Source: Mytilus californianus
Lineage: Eukaryota; Mollusca; Bivalvia; Mytilida; Mytilidae
NCBI RefSeq assembly: GCF_021869535.1
Contig: NW_026262668.1
Span: forward strand, 68,965,558-69,029,557
Direction of reading: 5' to 3'
DNA: 64,000 bases
This document shows positions 10,723-21,264 of the stretch, in pieces. The position numbers were made by a program, and so were the translations under genes. Numbering within the stretch: the stretch's first letter is position 1; each line of letters starts with the position of its first letter. Below the pieces are notes generated by a model. That model searched no databases, was not told the DNA's origin, and saw nothing but the letters and a program-made list of their open reading frames with translations.

Positions 10723-11909
10723 GATTAAAATTAAACAATATGAAACACAAAACAAAATATATCTTAACACTTTTATTTTTCTGAAATTATTTACACTATA
10801 TATACTCTGATTTTTTTGTCTTTTCTGAATTATTTACATAAATAATAAATATTTTAAAGTAATACAAAGAATATAAGATATAAAACAATATAGCAATTCG
10901 AAATAATAAAAAGCACTGTGGTTGTATGTATTGTAGCATTATGAAAACTTTTGAAAGGGTACTACTAAATAGAGTTTAATGGCGACTACCCTTGCGGGTA
11001 TTGCGCCAGATTACCTTATATAAAAACATTTCAAATAAATGTTTTAAAATTTATTATTATTTAGGAATTAACCTGTATTATATATTCATATTATAGGTTT
11101 TTTTTTTTTTTCCCTTAAATTTAATCTTGATATTTAAATCTGAACTATGGTGTGTATTTTAATTATTTAAATTATCTTGTGGTTAATTTATAGTGAGAAG
11201 AAACATTTATGTGAGCTTATTATTCTGTTATTTGTAACTTAGCCTGCTTTGTTTATAAATATTAAATGATTTGGTAAGTAGGTGTGTTTGTTGTTTATAC
11301 ATGAAAACTGTAAGTATCAAATACTCTTGGATAGACATATCTGACTTTTCCAAATATGCAAATCCTAGAAGGGGTCTGACATATTCCCGTACATGGTATA
11401 TACATTAATACAATTATACCGCGGCTCGTACGTCCTTGGTAAATTGTGATTCTCTGTATACTGAATTTGACTAAAGATAGCACCTTCACTTATATTATAA
11501 AAGATTTTATTGTCATTGAAAGGAAAAAAATCCAAATATATTTATAACTATATGAGTTCTATTAATTGAGTTCACTCAAATTATAAAAGCCAAACAAATT
11601 TCCTTTATTCTTTTATTGAGTAAATGATCACAAATTATCCTTCTTATCAGTAGCTGATTACATTAAATGTTTATTGATAATTAATTGGATTAGCAAGTCA
11701 GTAGTATAATCACAATTAGCTGATAATTACATTAGTTTGGACAAGGTGCATGTACCTTGGTCAGCTCACGTTTTTACCCCTAAACTGTTTTTTTCCCAGT
11801 TGTTTTTCAATTTGATAATCTTAACGATTCAACCTTAATGTTCTTATAAATTTGAAGCAAATCCTATAACATATAAATAAGTGTCCGATTATTGTCATAA
11901 AATAATTAC

Positions 11910-13138
11910 TTTCTTATAAGCTTACACATATCGCCGCTTAATTAGTTTTTAAAGAGGTTCGTGTTACTACTTTTGCTTACGTTTTCAGTGATTAATTTTT
12001 GTTTTATCCTATTTTTCAACCTCTATGTTGTTTCTAACGGTACCATTCTTGCACAGACACTTGTTTCTATCCACGGGAAGGTCGACTATCAATATATAAT
12101 TACATTTTCCCGCGTTTCAAAGAATAGCGGGAAACATTTGTATTAACGATGCGTATGAATTTTCTAATTTAGTCACGTGAAAATTTTCATGTGCGGGTAA
12201 ATATTTTGAAAGCCTTCACTTTCTACCCAACAGTCGTAGTGTCAAGATTTCAGATATGCAACATTTTTTAGTTTTAATTCATGTTTTTGCTCATGATTAG
12301 TTGTGTTTTATTTCGAATTATTATATATATCTCAATTTTTTATTTTTTTTATACTGTCCAAGTATACCTCTTGAGACGGTCTTCCGAGCATCGGGTTTGG
12401 ACACAGGTTTCCAACTTTTTTCCACTACATATTTAGTATTTAATGTAGTTTGACCGAGTTAACTCGTTTTAGTTGGTTGTTCCTGGCCGGCGGGATCGTT
12501 GATGATAGAGACTTTGTCATTATTTGGTATTTAACTTAAAAATACAGCATATTAGCATTCAGTCATCATTTATAGTTATAATGATTTATTTATGTTTTTA
12601 TGCTTATGAATTGTATTCGTCAATTTATTAAAATCCGGTGTCCTTCAAGCTGTCTGGGTTATCGGCAATATGAATATATTGTGTTGTTTTATTTAAGCCT
12701 ATGTATTTATGGGAAAGAAGTTAAGGTAATACTACGATATGGATAGTCGACCTTATTAACTGAGGAAAAGAGAATGCAATTTCTTGTTTTGATGTATGAC
12801 ACTTTTTCGTGCTGATGAAACAATTATATATTGAATTTAGAAATAGTTTGTTTTTTCATGTCGAAAAAATTGACTTTTTAACGTAAAATATTTTAGGACC
12901 TGAAAATTTGTATTATCAGAATATTTCTTATGAAACAGTTATTCTAAATATTTTAATAATGTCACTGTCATGAGTGACGCACAAAACAACATAAAACGGA
13001 ATTGAGTAATGTCGCTTTGATCATTCTATTACCATGGCATGTTATGCTAACATTTCTCAAATGTACCCAGAGTCCGACATGTTTCAGTCTATACAAAATG
13101 TACTGCCAATATTTGTACGATTTTATTACATTATTCAA
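11910..13138. other. Non-coding stretch before the DIRS element
   Basis: AT-rich sequence with no open frame longer than about 60 codons, apart from overlapping frames at 12968-13297 that run across the DIRS terminal repeat. A CACGTGA block lies near 12173. No repeats, RNA genes or splice-like gene structure were recognised. Confidence 0.55.
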
Positions 13139-13462
13139 CCGGAAACCAGCCAGAAAAAAAAAGAACCATACCCCTGTGACAACCTCTCCCACCTGACGCA
13201 TGCGCACAATAAACCTTCATCATTTTTTCCGGTTCCATGGTTCATGCTGCACGCTTTTGAGAAGGAAAAGTTTTTGCTAAACCACGTTGTTTCTTAATAG
13301 AAAAATTATAGTTATATTATTTTGATATAGTAATTTCTATAATTTATTTGTTTTATTCGGATAATTTTTTTAATTTATCTGAATAATGGCTGATAAAACA
13401 CCAACTTTGTCAACGCAAGAGGCAAGTGACACACACAAAAGTGCCAGTGGTTTGTTTTCCCC

Positions 13463-14597
13463 TTGACGTTCGACCACTCATTCGGACGAATTTGGGATAG
13501 AAGTATGGAGTTTATCCCTGGTGTTTCTGGTGCGAGTCTGGAACAGGACCCAGACCCTGTTAGGACTTTGCTTTTCACTTCCGGTGCTAGTCAGTTGAGG
13601 TTATCTAGGCATAGCAGGGTATCACATACCGTAACTAGGCCTGCTGAGATACCAATGTCTCCTGTTTCTTGCACGACAAGTATGCAGGAGACGCTACCAG
13701 CTGGCATCAGGAGTGACCCCTTTTCCAGGACTAGGTGGTCTATGAATTTTGCCTACCCTCCCATGTCATGGGTATGCCCAACTTGCCTCCTTATCCTCAG
13801 CCCTTCGATCCGTATTCGGCTCAGTCAGTTTGGTCTGGTCAGGGTTTCGGTGGAAAGCAGTCTTCAGAATCATCCTCTTTTATGGATGAGATCAGGACTC
13901 TTACCACTTCAATCCATAAGATACAAGCAACTGTTAACACAAAATTCATTGAGTTTGGTAACAGGCTTACCCTTATGGAGTTTAGGGGTCTGTCTCAGGA
14001 TCCTCCACAGGACCCTCCGAGACCTTCTAGACATCTGGTGGAAGATGATTTAGTTTCCTTGGCTCCCAGAAGCCAAAAAGGTAACTTTCTTGAAGACCAA
14101 TGTGCTTCTTCTGATAATGACAGTGTTGGGAGCACAGAGGGAGAAGCTATGATTTCTAAGGAGCCTTCTTCAGGCATCGCCTCTAAATGTCTTAGGAGTC
14201 TAGTTTATTCTATTCGTAGGGATATGTCGGATATGCTCGTGTCTTCTCCACCAAGGGTTTCGTCAGCCCCTTCAGTTTTATGGCTTGCTCTGGTTTAGTC
14301 AATCCAGATTTGAAGGGGTATCATTCTTTTCCAGAGTCAGGTCATTTAACAACAGCTTTTTCTTTTGTTAACTCGTCTTTGGCTGAGAACCATGCTAACA
14401 CTAGCAAAACTGGTGGTAGTAAGTTCTCTGGTTTCGGACCTGCCTCTCATCCAAGGAGATGCCGATCTAAGGACTTTGATATTCATGGATCTTCCTTGGG
14501 TATGTCGGCTCCGATCTGTGATAAGGCTTATTCTGGTTTACTTCGTTCGAAACCTGTGGACAGTCTCAGACTTTCTCAAGCTTCACATGTAAAGTAG
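13463..14597 (+). pseudogene. DIRS gag-like region, frameshifted
   Basis: The coding signal moves between frames: 13463-14053, 13735-14298, then 14280-14597. The translations are rich in Ser, Pro and acidic residues (for example SSESSSFMDEIRTLTTSIHK and DNDSVGSTEGEAM). They resemble the poorly conserved N-terminal protein of DIRS elements, which is thought to package the RNA. I see no zinc knuckle. The assignment rests mainly on position between the 5' inverted repeat and the reverse transcriptase. Base composition is clearly richer in GC than the flanks. Confidence 0.6.
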
Positions 14598-14648
14598 GAG
14601 AATAATCTGAGGTGTCTTACTTTTGTTCTTGAGACAGCTGAACACTAT

Positions 14649-15330
14649 TTGTCGGCAGCTGGGTCTCTTTTAAAGGACAAAGGGGAGGAATTTTCAGACT
14701 TGAAGTCTATGCTTCTACAGGTAGACAAGAGTCTTGGAATGTCTCAATTCCTTCTTCTTGGCACCTTGGTCAATTTGACTCTTGCTAAGAGACAAGAGAT
14801 TCTTGCAACATCGACTGTCTCTGAAGCTCTCCAACAGAGACTTCTCAGTTCTCCTCTGTCTAAGGACAAGTTGTTCTCTGTTTCCTTGGATCAGGTGAAT
14901 AAGCCTCCTCTTTCTCTTGTTCCAATCAATCCGTCAGCGACAAAGGATTCATCTAGGGTTTTATTCCCGGCTGTTCTTGGTTCCCATGGAGAACGGGAAA
15001 ATGAGACCGGTTCTAGACCTTTCTGTTCTGAATCAGTATCTGGTGGTCCCACATTTCAAAATGGAAACCAACAGGTCAACCAGGTCGACACTTCATTCAG
15101 GAATTTGAACGACCTCTCTAGATTTGATGAATGCTTATTTTCACGTCCCGATTTCTCCTAAGTTTCGTCATTTCCTGAGACTGGTTTGGGCAGACAAAGT
15201 GAACAGTTTCAAGGTTATGCCTGTTGGCCTTTTGACTGCCCCTAGTTTTTACCAGGATTTTTCAGACTGTGGTGTCTTATCTTCATACTCAGGCGGTACT
15301 CATTCACTCCTACCTAGACGATTCTCTGAC
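14649..15330 (+). pseudogene. DIRS reverse transcriptase, frameshifted
   Basis: Reverse transcriptase copies the element's RNA into DNA. Recognisable motifs are scattered over three frames: RPVLDLSVLNQYLVVPHFKM near 15010-15070, NAYFHVPI and FRHFLRLVW near 15127-15190, MPVGLLTAPSFYQDF near 15218-15260, and the catalytic HSYLDDSL near 15300-15325. At least two frameshifts separate them. The aspartates of the YLDD box are intact, but the protein cannot be made from one frame. Its upstream segment (14649-15000) fits the gag-RT linker with ...SKDKLFSVSLDQVNKPPL. Confidence 0.85.
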
Positions 15331-15413
15331 CAAGAATCATTGCCGATCTCTTCTGGAGGAACACACCGTTTTTGCTATCCAATTACTCCTGAGACTGTTT
15401 TTTTTTTATTTCA

Positions 15414-15665
15414 TTGGAAAAATCTTCCATTTCCCCCATTCCAGACGAAAAAGCTTGGTCAGTAGATGCTATGACCCTATCTTGGAAGAGAATGTTCAGT
15501 TACATGTTTCCCCCTCTTTCGTCTTCTTCCCAAGATCTTGCACAAATTTCAGAGGGATCTTTGCAAGACCATTCTTATTGCTCTGGCTTGGCTAAGACAG
15601 TCTTGGTTCCCAGAACTACTTCTTCTGTGTTTTGCATAGCCGTTTCGAATTCCTCTAGGTTATGA
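15414..15665 (+). pseudogene. DIRS RNase H C-terminal fragment
   Basis: The translation contains WSVDAMTLSWKRMFSYMFPP, the conserved tail found after RNase H in DIRS polyproteins. The catalytic core of RNase H is missing between the YLDD box (15320) and this point, where only about 100 bases separate them. This is an internal deletion of several hundred bases compared with the copy at 45297-46343 in this window. Confidence 0.75.
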
Positions 15666-15729
15666 TCTACTTTCTCAGTTCATGGGAAGAAAAATTCATC
15701 AGGGTCTAGAAAATCTCCATCTGCATGCT

Positions 15730-16720
15730 TGATTATTGTCAGGAATTCCCTCAGAAAGGAAGGCTTTTCTGAAGGAGCAACCAAGCGTATCGCAGGGTCA
15801 GTCAGGCAATCTACAGAAGCCGTTTTAACTCCAATTGGTCTATTTTCTCTTCTTGGTGTCATTCGAAACAGATTGATCCTCTCTCAGTTACTGTGCAACA
15901 GTTAGCGTATTTTTTCCGCTATCTTTTTGAAGAAAAGGTTATACTCCGTCTACTATAAAGGGATATAGATCTGCCATAGCCAGATCTATCCTTGTTGATT
16001 AAAAACTTTTGCTTTAATAGACCTTGTCAATGGCGTTTGGTTCCTTCACGGGACTTAGGTTTAGGCTTGAAGGTTCTTCAGTTTCCGCCTTTTGAACCTT
16101 TGCATTCAGCCTCCTTCAAACATTTATCTTATAAATGTTGTTTTCTCATAAATTTGGCTACTGGTCGTAGAAGGAGCGAGATTCATGCCTTGTCTATTTC
16201 TGAGTCTTGCCTCCGCTTTGCGGCTGATAAGACCTCAGTTACACTTTTTACTGATCTTCTTTTCTAGCTAACAATCAATTACCTGATAAAGGTTCTGGGT
16301 TAATCACTATTCCTCCCATACCTGCTTCTACAGGTAATCAGGTTTTGTGTCCTGTGAAAACTTTGATTTTGTACCTAGCTTCGTCAGCAAAATTAAGACC
16401 TGCTGGTTCTTCTAGGTTGTTTATTCCTATTAAAAAAGGAATTTCTGACATTTCTGCTAAAACCATTTCTACCTGGATTCTTTTTATAAATCTGCTTCAT
16501 CTGAAGTTTTAGGTAAACATCAAGTTAAAGCCCATGAAGTCAGAGCCTTAGCCTCTTCTTGGAATACTTTTAATTCCTCCTCTATGTCGGAAATCATGTC
16601 AGCTGGTTTTTGGAGGTCAGATAGTGCCTTTTATAACCAATATTTACGCTCTATGCCTCTTCATTGTGACAACCTCTATTCTTGCTGCTCAACAGATTGC
16701 TTTTCCTCCTCCTAGTTAGG
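15730..16720 (+). pseudogene. DIRS tyrosine recombinase, frameshifted
   Basis: The recombinase integrates circular DIRS DNA. A core-binding part is visible at 15735-15900 (frame with KEGFSEGATKRIAGSVRQST). The catalytic domain follows with LATGRRRSEIHALSISESCL near 16150-16210, including the first catalytic Arg, then HEVRALASSW near 16535-16565 and FWRSDSAFYNQYLRSM near 16605-16655, with the presumed nucleophile Tyr. In-frame stops occur near 15957 and 16267 and a frameshift lies near 16480. Confidence 0.85.
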
Positions 16721-16754
16721 GGGATTCAGCGCTTTGTTACATTCTGTTTATCTA

Positions 16755-16856
16755 AATTTATGAAGGTGAGGTATTTAATGTAATAAAAATCAAATTTTTA
16801 GAATTAAAATTTAGTTTTGTAAATTAAATACTCACCTTCATAAATCAGAGGTCCCG
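16755..16856. repeat. DIRS 3' internal hairpin
   Basis: ATTTATGAAGGTGAG and CTCACCTTCATAAAT form inverted arms around an AT-rich loop of about 70 bases, between the recombinase stop and the right terminal repeat. DIRS elements carry an internal complementary region here that pairs with their ends during replication. I infer this is part of it. Confidence 0.6.
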
Positions 16857-17234
16857 CCCCCTCCCCTTCACCCCCTTCGTGCCTGGCAATTCAAGGAACA
16901 AATAATGAAGGTTTATGCAGCGCATGCGTAAGGTTGGAGAGGTTGTCACAGGGTTATGGTTCGTTTTTCTGGCTGGTTTCCAGTAGTCACTTTTAAGATA
17001 CATCTTAAAACTCCAAAAGATGCAAAAGATTTAAACTCAACAGAATTGTTTTTAAAATATACCAAACTATGAAATTGTAAAATTAAGAAGAAGAAGATGT
17101 TAAATGAAGAATTATATATTTCAATTGCCTTTTCAAAAGTAAAAACAAATGTAAACATGTGCCTCATCGAAGTATAATGATAACTACAGGTTAAACCGAA
17201 TCGTCCAATTGTGTTGCTGATTGTAAGGGTTAGA

Positions 17235-18645
17235 AATGGTACTTATCATTGCCGTAGGGAATTTTTGACAGACTTTGAAAGATTAAGACGGAATGAGAGA
17301 TAGGCATATAGGACTCTTTAGACCTAAGTTTGGTCCTTTGGTGAAGACAAACCACGAGTTGTCCCACATGGGCCTTTTGGCCCAATGGACCTTAGACCTT
17401 TACCTATCATTTGCACCTAGTGGGTAAAAAAGTATTGCAGGAGGGAATTTTCGACAGACTTTTAAAAATTACGGGGGTAGGCATCTAAGACTCTTTAGAC
17501 CTAAGTTTGGACCTTTTGGGAAGACAAACCATGAGTTGTCCTACCTGGGCTTTTTGACCCAATGGACCTTACACCTTAAACTATCATTTGCACCTGGTGG
17601 GTAAAAATGTATTGCCGTAGGGAATTTTTGACATTCTTTACGGGGTAGGCATCTAAGACAATTTAGACTTAAGTTTGGACCTTTGTTGCAGACAAACCAT
17701 GAGTTGCCCCACCTGGGCCTTTTGGCCCAATGAACCTTAGATTTTTACCTATTATTTGCCCCTAGTGGGTAAAAAAGTATTGCCGTAGGGAATTTTCAAA
17801 AACTTTTAAAAAATATGGGGTTAGGCATCTAAGACTGTTTATACCTTAGTTTGGACATTTAGTGAAGACAAACCATGAGTTGTTCCACCTGGGCCTTTTG
17901 GCCCAAAATACGTTAGACCTTTACCTATCATTTGCACATAGTGGGTAAAAAAGGATTGCCGTAAGGAATTTTTGACAGACTTTTAAAAAATACGGGGTAG
18001 GCATCTAAGACTCTTTAGACATAAATTTGATCTTTAGTGAAGACAAACCATGAGTTGTTCCACCTGGGCCTTTTGGCCCAAAGGACCTTAGATCTTCACC
18101 TATCATTTGCACCTAGTGGGTAAAAAAGTATTGCCGTAGGGAATTTTTGACAGACTTTTAAAAAATACAGGGTAATCATCTTAGACTCTTTAGAGATAAA
18201 TTTGGACCTTTAGTGAAGACAGACCATGAGTTGTTCCACCTGGAGCTTTTGGCCTAATAAACCTAAGACCTTTACCTATCATTTGCTCCTAATGGGTAAA
18301 AAGTATTGACATAGGAAATGTTTGACAGACTTTGAAAGATAGTGGGTAGGCACTTTATCTTTAAAACTTCGTTTGGACCTATTGTGAAGACAAACCATGA
18401 GTTGTCCCACCTGAGCCTTTTCGGCCAATGTACCTTAGACCTTTACCTATCATTTGCACCCAATTTGTAAAATAGTATTACTGTAGGGAATTATTGACAT
18501 TCGTGGTAAAATGCCGATTATAAATCCCTTTGAATTTTATAGTAGGAAATCAGCATATCACTTGTAAAATGGAACATAAATGGTAAACGGAAAAGTTACT
18601 ACGTAAAATAGGGTTTAGGGGGTTAGTAATTTTCAAAAAAGGAGG
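17235..18645 (+). repeat. Left Polinton terminal inverted repeat, ~8 tandem units of ~175 bp plus unique inner part
   Basis: The phrase TATTGCCGTAGGGAATTTTT, or a near copy, recurs about every 165-180 bp from 17255 to 18475, with GACAAACCATGAGTTGT and CCTGGGCCTTTTGGCCCAA in each unit. The inner part (18490-18645) is single-copy and contains AAATCAGCATATCACTTG and GTAAACGGAAAAGTTA. All of it is repeated inverted on the right side with fewer units. Confidence 0.9.
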
Positions 18646-18931
18646 AAGAGATGACATTTATGAATGTTTAATGTTTAATTTTGTTAAAATAAAACACTTT
18701 TTTTTTAATTAAACATGCCTATTTAGAAAATAGTGGTAATAATGAGTTTACTTTGGAACACGCAACAGTCCTCCTAGTCCTAATTACAGTTTAATTATTT
18801 AGACGAGGAGTCTATTTATGAAAACAACACTTTAAAAGAAAGTGATGGTATAAGTAATAATAATATGGCTTTCTTATAAAAGACAACGTTTTTGAGGAAA
18901 AGGTACAGGAGCAAAATCAAGAAACTTTAAA
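18646..18931 (+). promoter_or_regulatory. Leader of the small Polinton ORF, with TATA-like box
   Basis: This AT-rich 286-bp stretch separates the terminal repeat from the 78-codon frame. TTATAAAAG at about 18874-18882 lies some 50 bp before the start codon, a sensible distance for a TATA box with a short leader. Promoter function is inferred from position only. Confidence 0.4.
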
Positions 18932-19168
18932 ATGGAAACCGGAGTAATTTACCAAATTTTAGAGGTGATAGAAGTAGATGGTAAGGTTGGTAAAAGTAAA
19001 ATACTTTCTTTGAAAAATAGGGAAGGGGAAATGATTAGGTTATGGCCTTGTAGTGAACTAAACAAAGAAAAAGAACCTTTGGAAGGAGCCTTTGTGAGAA
19101 GTACTGGTTTTAAAATAAGTAAAAAGACCAAACAGGAGTATTTCTCATACGATCTTGTTAGGCAGTAA
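18932..19168 (+). CDS. Small Polinton protein, possibly OB-fold, unbroken
   Basis: A 78-residue acidic/basic protein directly inside the left terminal repeat. It starts METGVIYQILEVIEVDGKVG and ends FSYDLVRQ; it has alternating hydrophobic residues suggesting a small beta barrel, no signal peptide and no membrane segment. The pattern would fit a single-stranded-DNA-binding OB fold, which would suit a protein-primed replicon, but I cannot name the family and give this as a guess. It is one of only two long frames in this element without a stop or frameshift. It is transcribed away from the terminal repeat, opposite to the capsid cluster that follows. Confidence 0.6.
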   Translation: METGVIYQILEVIEVDGKVGKSKILSLKNREGEMIRLWPCSELNKEKEPLEGAFVRSTGFKISKKTKQEYFSYDLVRQ

Positions 19169-19199
19169 AAAAAAAATTCTAATCTGGTGTTTTGATGGA

Positions 19200-19630
19200 T
19201 TAGAAATTATTTTAATGGTGGTGTTTTGTGAAAATTTTCCACCATTTAACGGAGCATAATCACCTCAGTGTACTGGGATTAGCACCGATGTTGATTTTGG
19301 TGAGGTGTTTGTTGTGTTGTAAATTTCTTTGTAACACGTCGTTGATGTTTTCGATAGAGTAAGAGTCAGTATTCAGTTCAATACTAAACCATGTACTACT
19401 AACATTACCATTATCATTAGAATAACGAAAAGTGTTGTTTCCTGAATACTTGGGAAAGAGTAGTAAGTCTCTAGGTTTACCAGAGCCATTTGATAACTCT
19501 TTCCATTTTTTAATTGAATGGATTGATTGAACCAGGTACCGATTTAAGAGTTATAAGCAGATACAATGAAAGAGAACGCATGCTTAGGTGTTGTATTTTC
19601 AACAATTTGTTGCAGTAATTTATTTTCCAT
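19200..19630 (-). pseudogene. Polinton structural-type protein downstream of the major capsid gene
   Basis: The reading begins at an ATG at 19630, only 13 bp after the capsid frame ends, with MENKLLQQIVENTTPKHAFS. Conserved-looking segments continue (FNQSIQLKNGKSYQMALVNL, TSPKSTSVLIPVH) but pass through in-frame stops near 19540 and a shift of frame. I have a memory of similar proteins beside capsid genes in other animal Polintons, but know no function; a fibre or vertex role is only possible. Its position at the end of the leftward capsid cluster supports a virion-related role. Confidence 0.5.
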
Positions 19631-19643
19631 TCATTCGTATACT

Positions 19644-20915
19644 TTAAAACAATACGTTCATCTTTTGTCCATCAGACTCGAACTGTAGGACTCTATCTGA
19701 GATCACCAATGCAAAGGCTTCGGTGTTCGCTGGATCATTGTGCCAGAATTTTGCTCTGATTTTAAAGTCAACCACAGACTCTTTTAACTTCTCAGACAGG
19801 TGACTCACATCGATGACGAACAAAGAGTATAGGTCTATAAAGTCAGAAGGGTTGATGTTACTATTGCTAACGAGATGATCCATGTTGAAGAACTTTTCAC
19901 GAACGTCGGTAGTTTCCTTGTTTACCATAGATACTCGACACTGGGTGAAGAGGGTGTTGAAGTCTACGGCTTGGTAACGTTGAGCATTCAGGGTGACATG
20001 AATGTATTGTAATTGACAGTGATCAAACACGGCTGCGTTATGAGTTTGATCGTTACTTTTATCGGTTTGGAAGGAAACGATGATGTATCTAGTCTTCTCC
20101 GTCCACTCTTGGCAGATAATCGCCAAGTGAATTCTCTACTTTGGGGAAAAGATATGGAATCGCACTGCCTCATACGGAAACCACAGTGGAGTTTAGGTTT
20201 GCTTTGGATTGTTTTGTATGGTTTTTATCGGACGGGACCACATGAGGAACGAACCAGGATAGTTTACGTAATACTATCTTTGCTGGATCTGCCGCTGCTG
20301 CTCTTAACACTGCGTTTGAATCAGAGTCTCGCATGAGTGTGAGTTTGTGTTTGAATCCATACACGATCTTGTCACAATCCTCTGCGAAACCAAAGATATG
20401 TTTTAAAGGTATGGCGTATGAAAACATTCCTTTGGTTGTAGGCTTTGTGGTAATGTAACCATGTCTAGCTGCAAAACCAGTGTTATCAGCCTCGGCGCCA
20501 GTCGTAGAATCTTTATATCACAATTGGTTGAGACCTCGCGATTAGCTTAAATCGTCGGGATAAGTCAACAACTCCAGGATATTAGTCGCTATACTTGGAT
20601 CATTGAGGTATTCAATCTGCTGACCGGACAGTTTATAACGGATGCTTTTGAAGAGATACATGATACCATAGTTGACAAGGGATACAAGATCTGAATCCGC
20701 ATACGCTGTATCGCCGTTTTTCAGAAGTCATCCTTGCACCAAAAGATAACTCTCAGCCGAAAATACAAATAGTTTTTGGGTTTCGATGTTGATTCTTTAT
20801 TCAGCACCTGACTATTTAAGGATGCTTCAGTTTCGGGTTCGTATTCATGAACTTGATTTTCATGAATACCTTCATCAAAAGACAAACCTTCTGTGATACT
20901 AAGTATATCATTCAT
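19644..20915 (-). pseudogene. Polinton major capsid protein (double jelly-roll type), broken
   Basis: The main shell protein of the putative virion. The N-terminal part is at 20721-20915. A middle part follows with IRYKLSGQQIEYLNDPSIAT near 20620 and IPLKHIFGFAEDCDKIVYGF near 20370-20410, then KIVLRKLSWFVPHVVPSDKN. The C-terminal part (19644-20126) has TRYIIVSFQTDK, VFDHCQLQYIHVTLNAQRY and LYSLFVIDVSHLSEKL. These are the blocks I associate with Polinton/adintovirus hexon-like proteins. In-frame stops occur near 20544 and 20523, with frameshifts near 20720 and 20120. Total length (about 420 codons) is near the family's usual size. Confidence 0.8.
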
Positions 20916-20931
20916 TTCTTTATAGCGATCT

Positions 20932-21264
20932 TCAAAGTCGTGAATGGTTGCTATACCACTGACTGATGATATTGGTCAACTTTTTGCTTTTAGATGAGAT
21001 GATGTTGTTCATACGGGCTTGCTGATGAGGAGTCTTTGTTTGAGGTTTCCTACTTACTTTATGAACCACATGATCCACAGCTTTGGTAGCTATATTTTCA
21101 ACACCTTTAAAAGCTGCATTGGTGGCAGCAGTCATGGCTTAACTTCCCAATCTCTTTGCGGTAGAAGAGGTAAACATGCGTCCAGCTTAATTAGCGATCG
21201 TGTCAAACAGACCACTACCACCAAGCATATATTTACGTTTGTATCCTTTCTTTATGTTTAACAT
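20932..21264 (-). pseudogene. Polinton minor capsid/core-like protein with protease-type cleavage motif
   Basis: A small basic protein just upstream of the capsid gene. Residues 13-16 (MLGG, then S) match the adenain-type cleavage consensus (M/I/L)-x-G-G/x. The segment before it is strongly basic (KKGYKRKY) and the one after it is amphipathic (SGLFDTIAN). Adenovirus pVI and pX-like precursors are built this way, so a virion component processed by the element's own protease is likely. Two in-frame TAA codons, at about residues 26 and 41, break it. The ATG overlaps the stop of the upstream frame as ATGTTAA (21258-21264). The rest is rich in Ala, Thr and Lys (MTAATNAAFKGVENIATKAV). Confidence 0.65.

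Larger units (their letters stand above)
5800..11905. mobile_element. Older foldback-like element with GACC-rich arms, interrupted
   Basis: Related units rich in GACCTGACCA or GACCAGACCGA lie at 5806-5965, 8083-8240 and 8250-8440. The segment 8276-8440 (block AATAGGATTTGCTTCAAATT) reappears inverted at about 11745-11905 (block AATTTGAAGCAAATCCTATA). The pattern is that of inverted arms around a centre of about 3.3 kb. The left edge is set at 5800 because GTTACACTAATGG there resembles the end of the nested element; the right edge and any target duplication are not resolved. Confidence 0.5.
13141..16981 (+). mobile_element. Decayed DIRS-type retrotransposon
   Basis: The element has inverted rather than direct terminal repeats. 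GGAAACCAGCCAGAAA...GTGACAACCTCTCC...CGCATGCGC at 13141-13220 is matched, inverted, at 16901-16981. Between them, in order on the plus strand, are gag-like frames, reverse transcriptase with a YLDD box, a fragment of the RNase H/C-terminal region and a tyrosine recombinase. This order and the inverted ends define DIRS elements, which integrate by recombinase without target duplication. The coding part is broken by many frameshifts and is shorter than usual, so it is dead. Confidence 0.9.

Noticed and set aside
13002..13297. Overlapping open frames of 64-87 codons at the DIRS left end
   Set aside because: They cross the inverted terminal repeat and have no protein-like content.
20013..20336. 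107-codon plus-strand frame
   Set aside because: It is the antisense shadow of the capsid gene, whose minus-strand motifs are recognisable.
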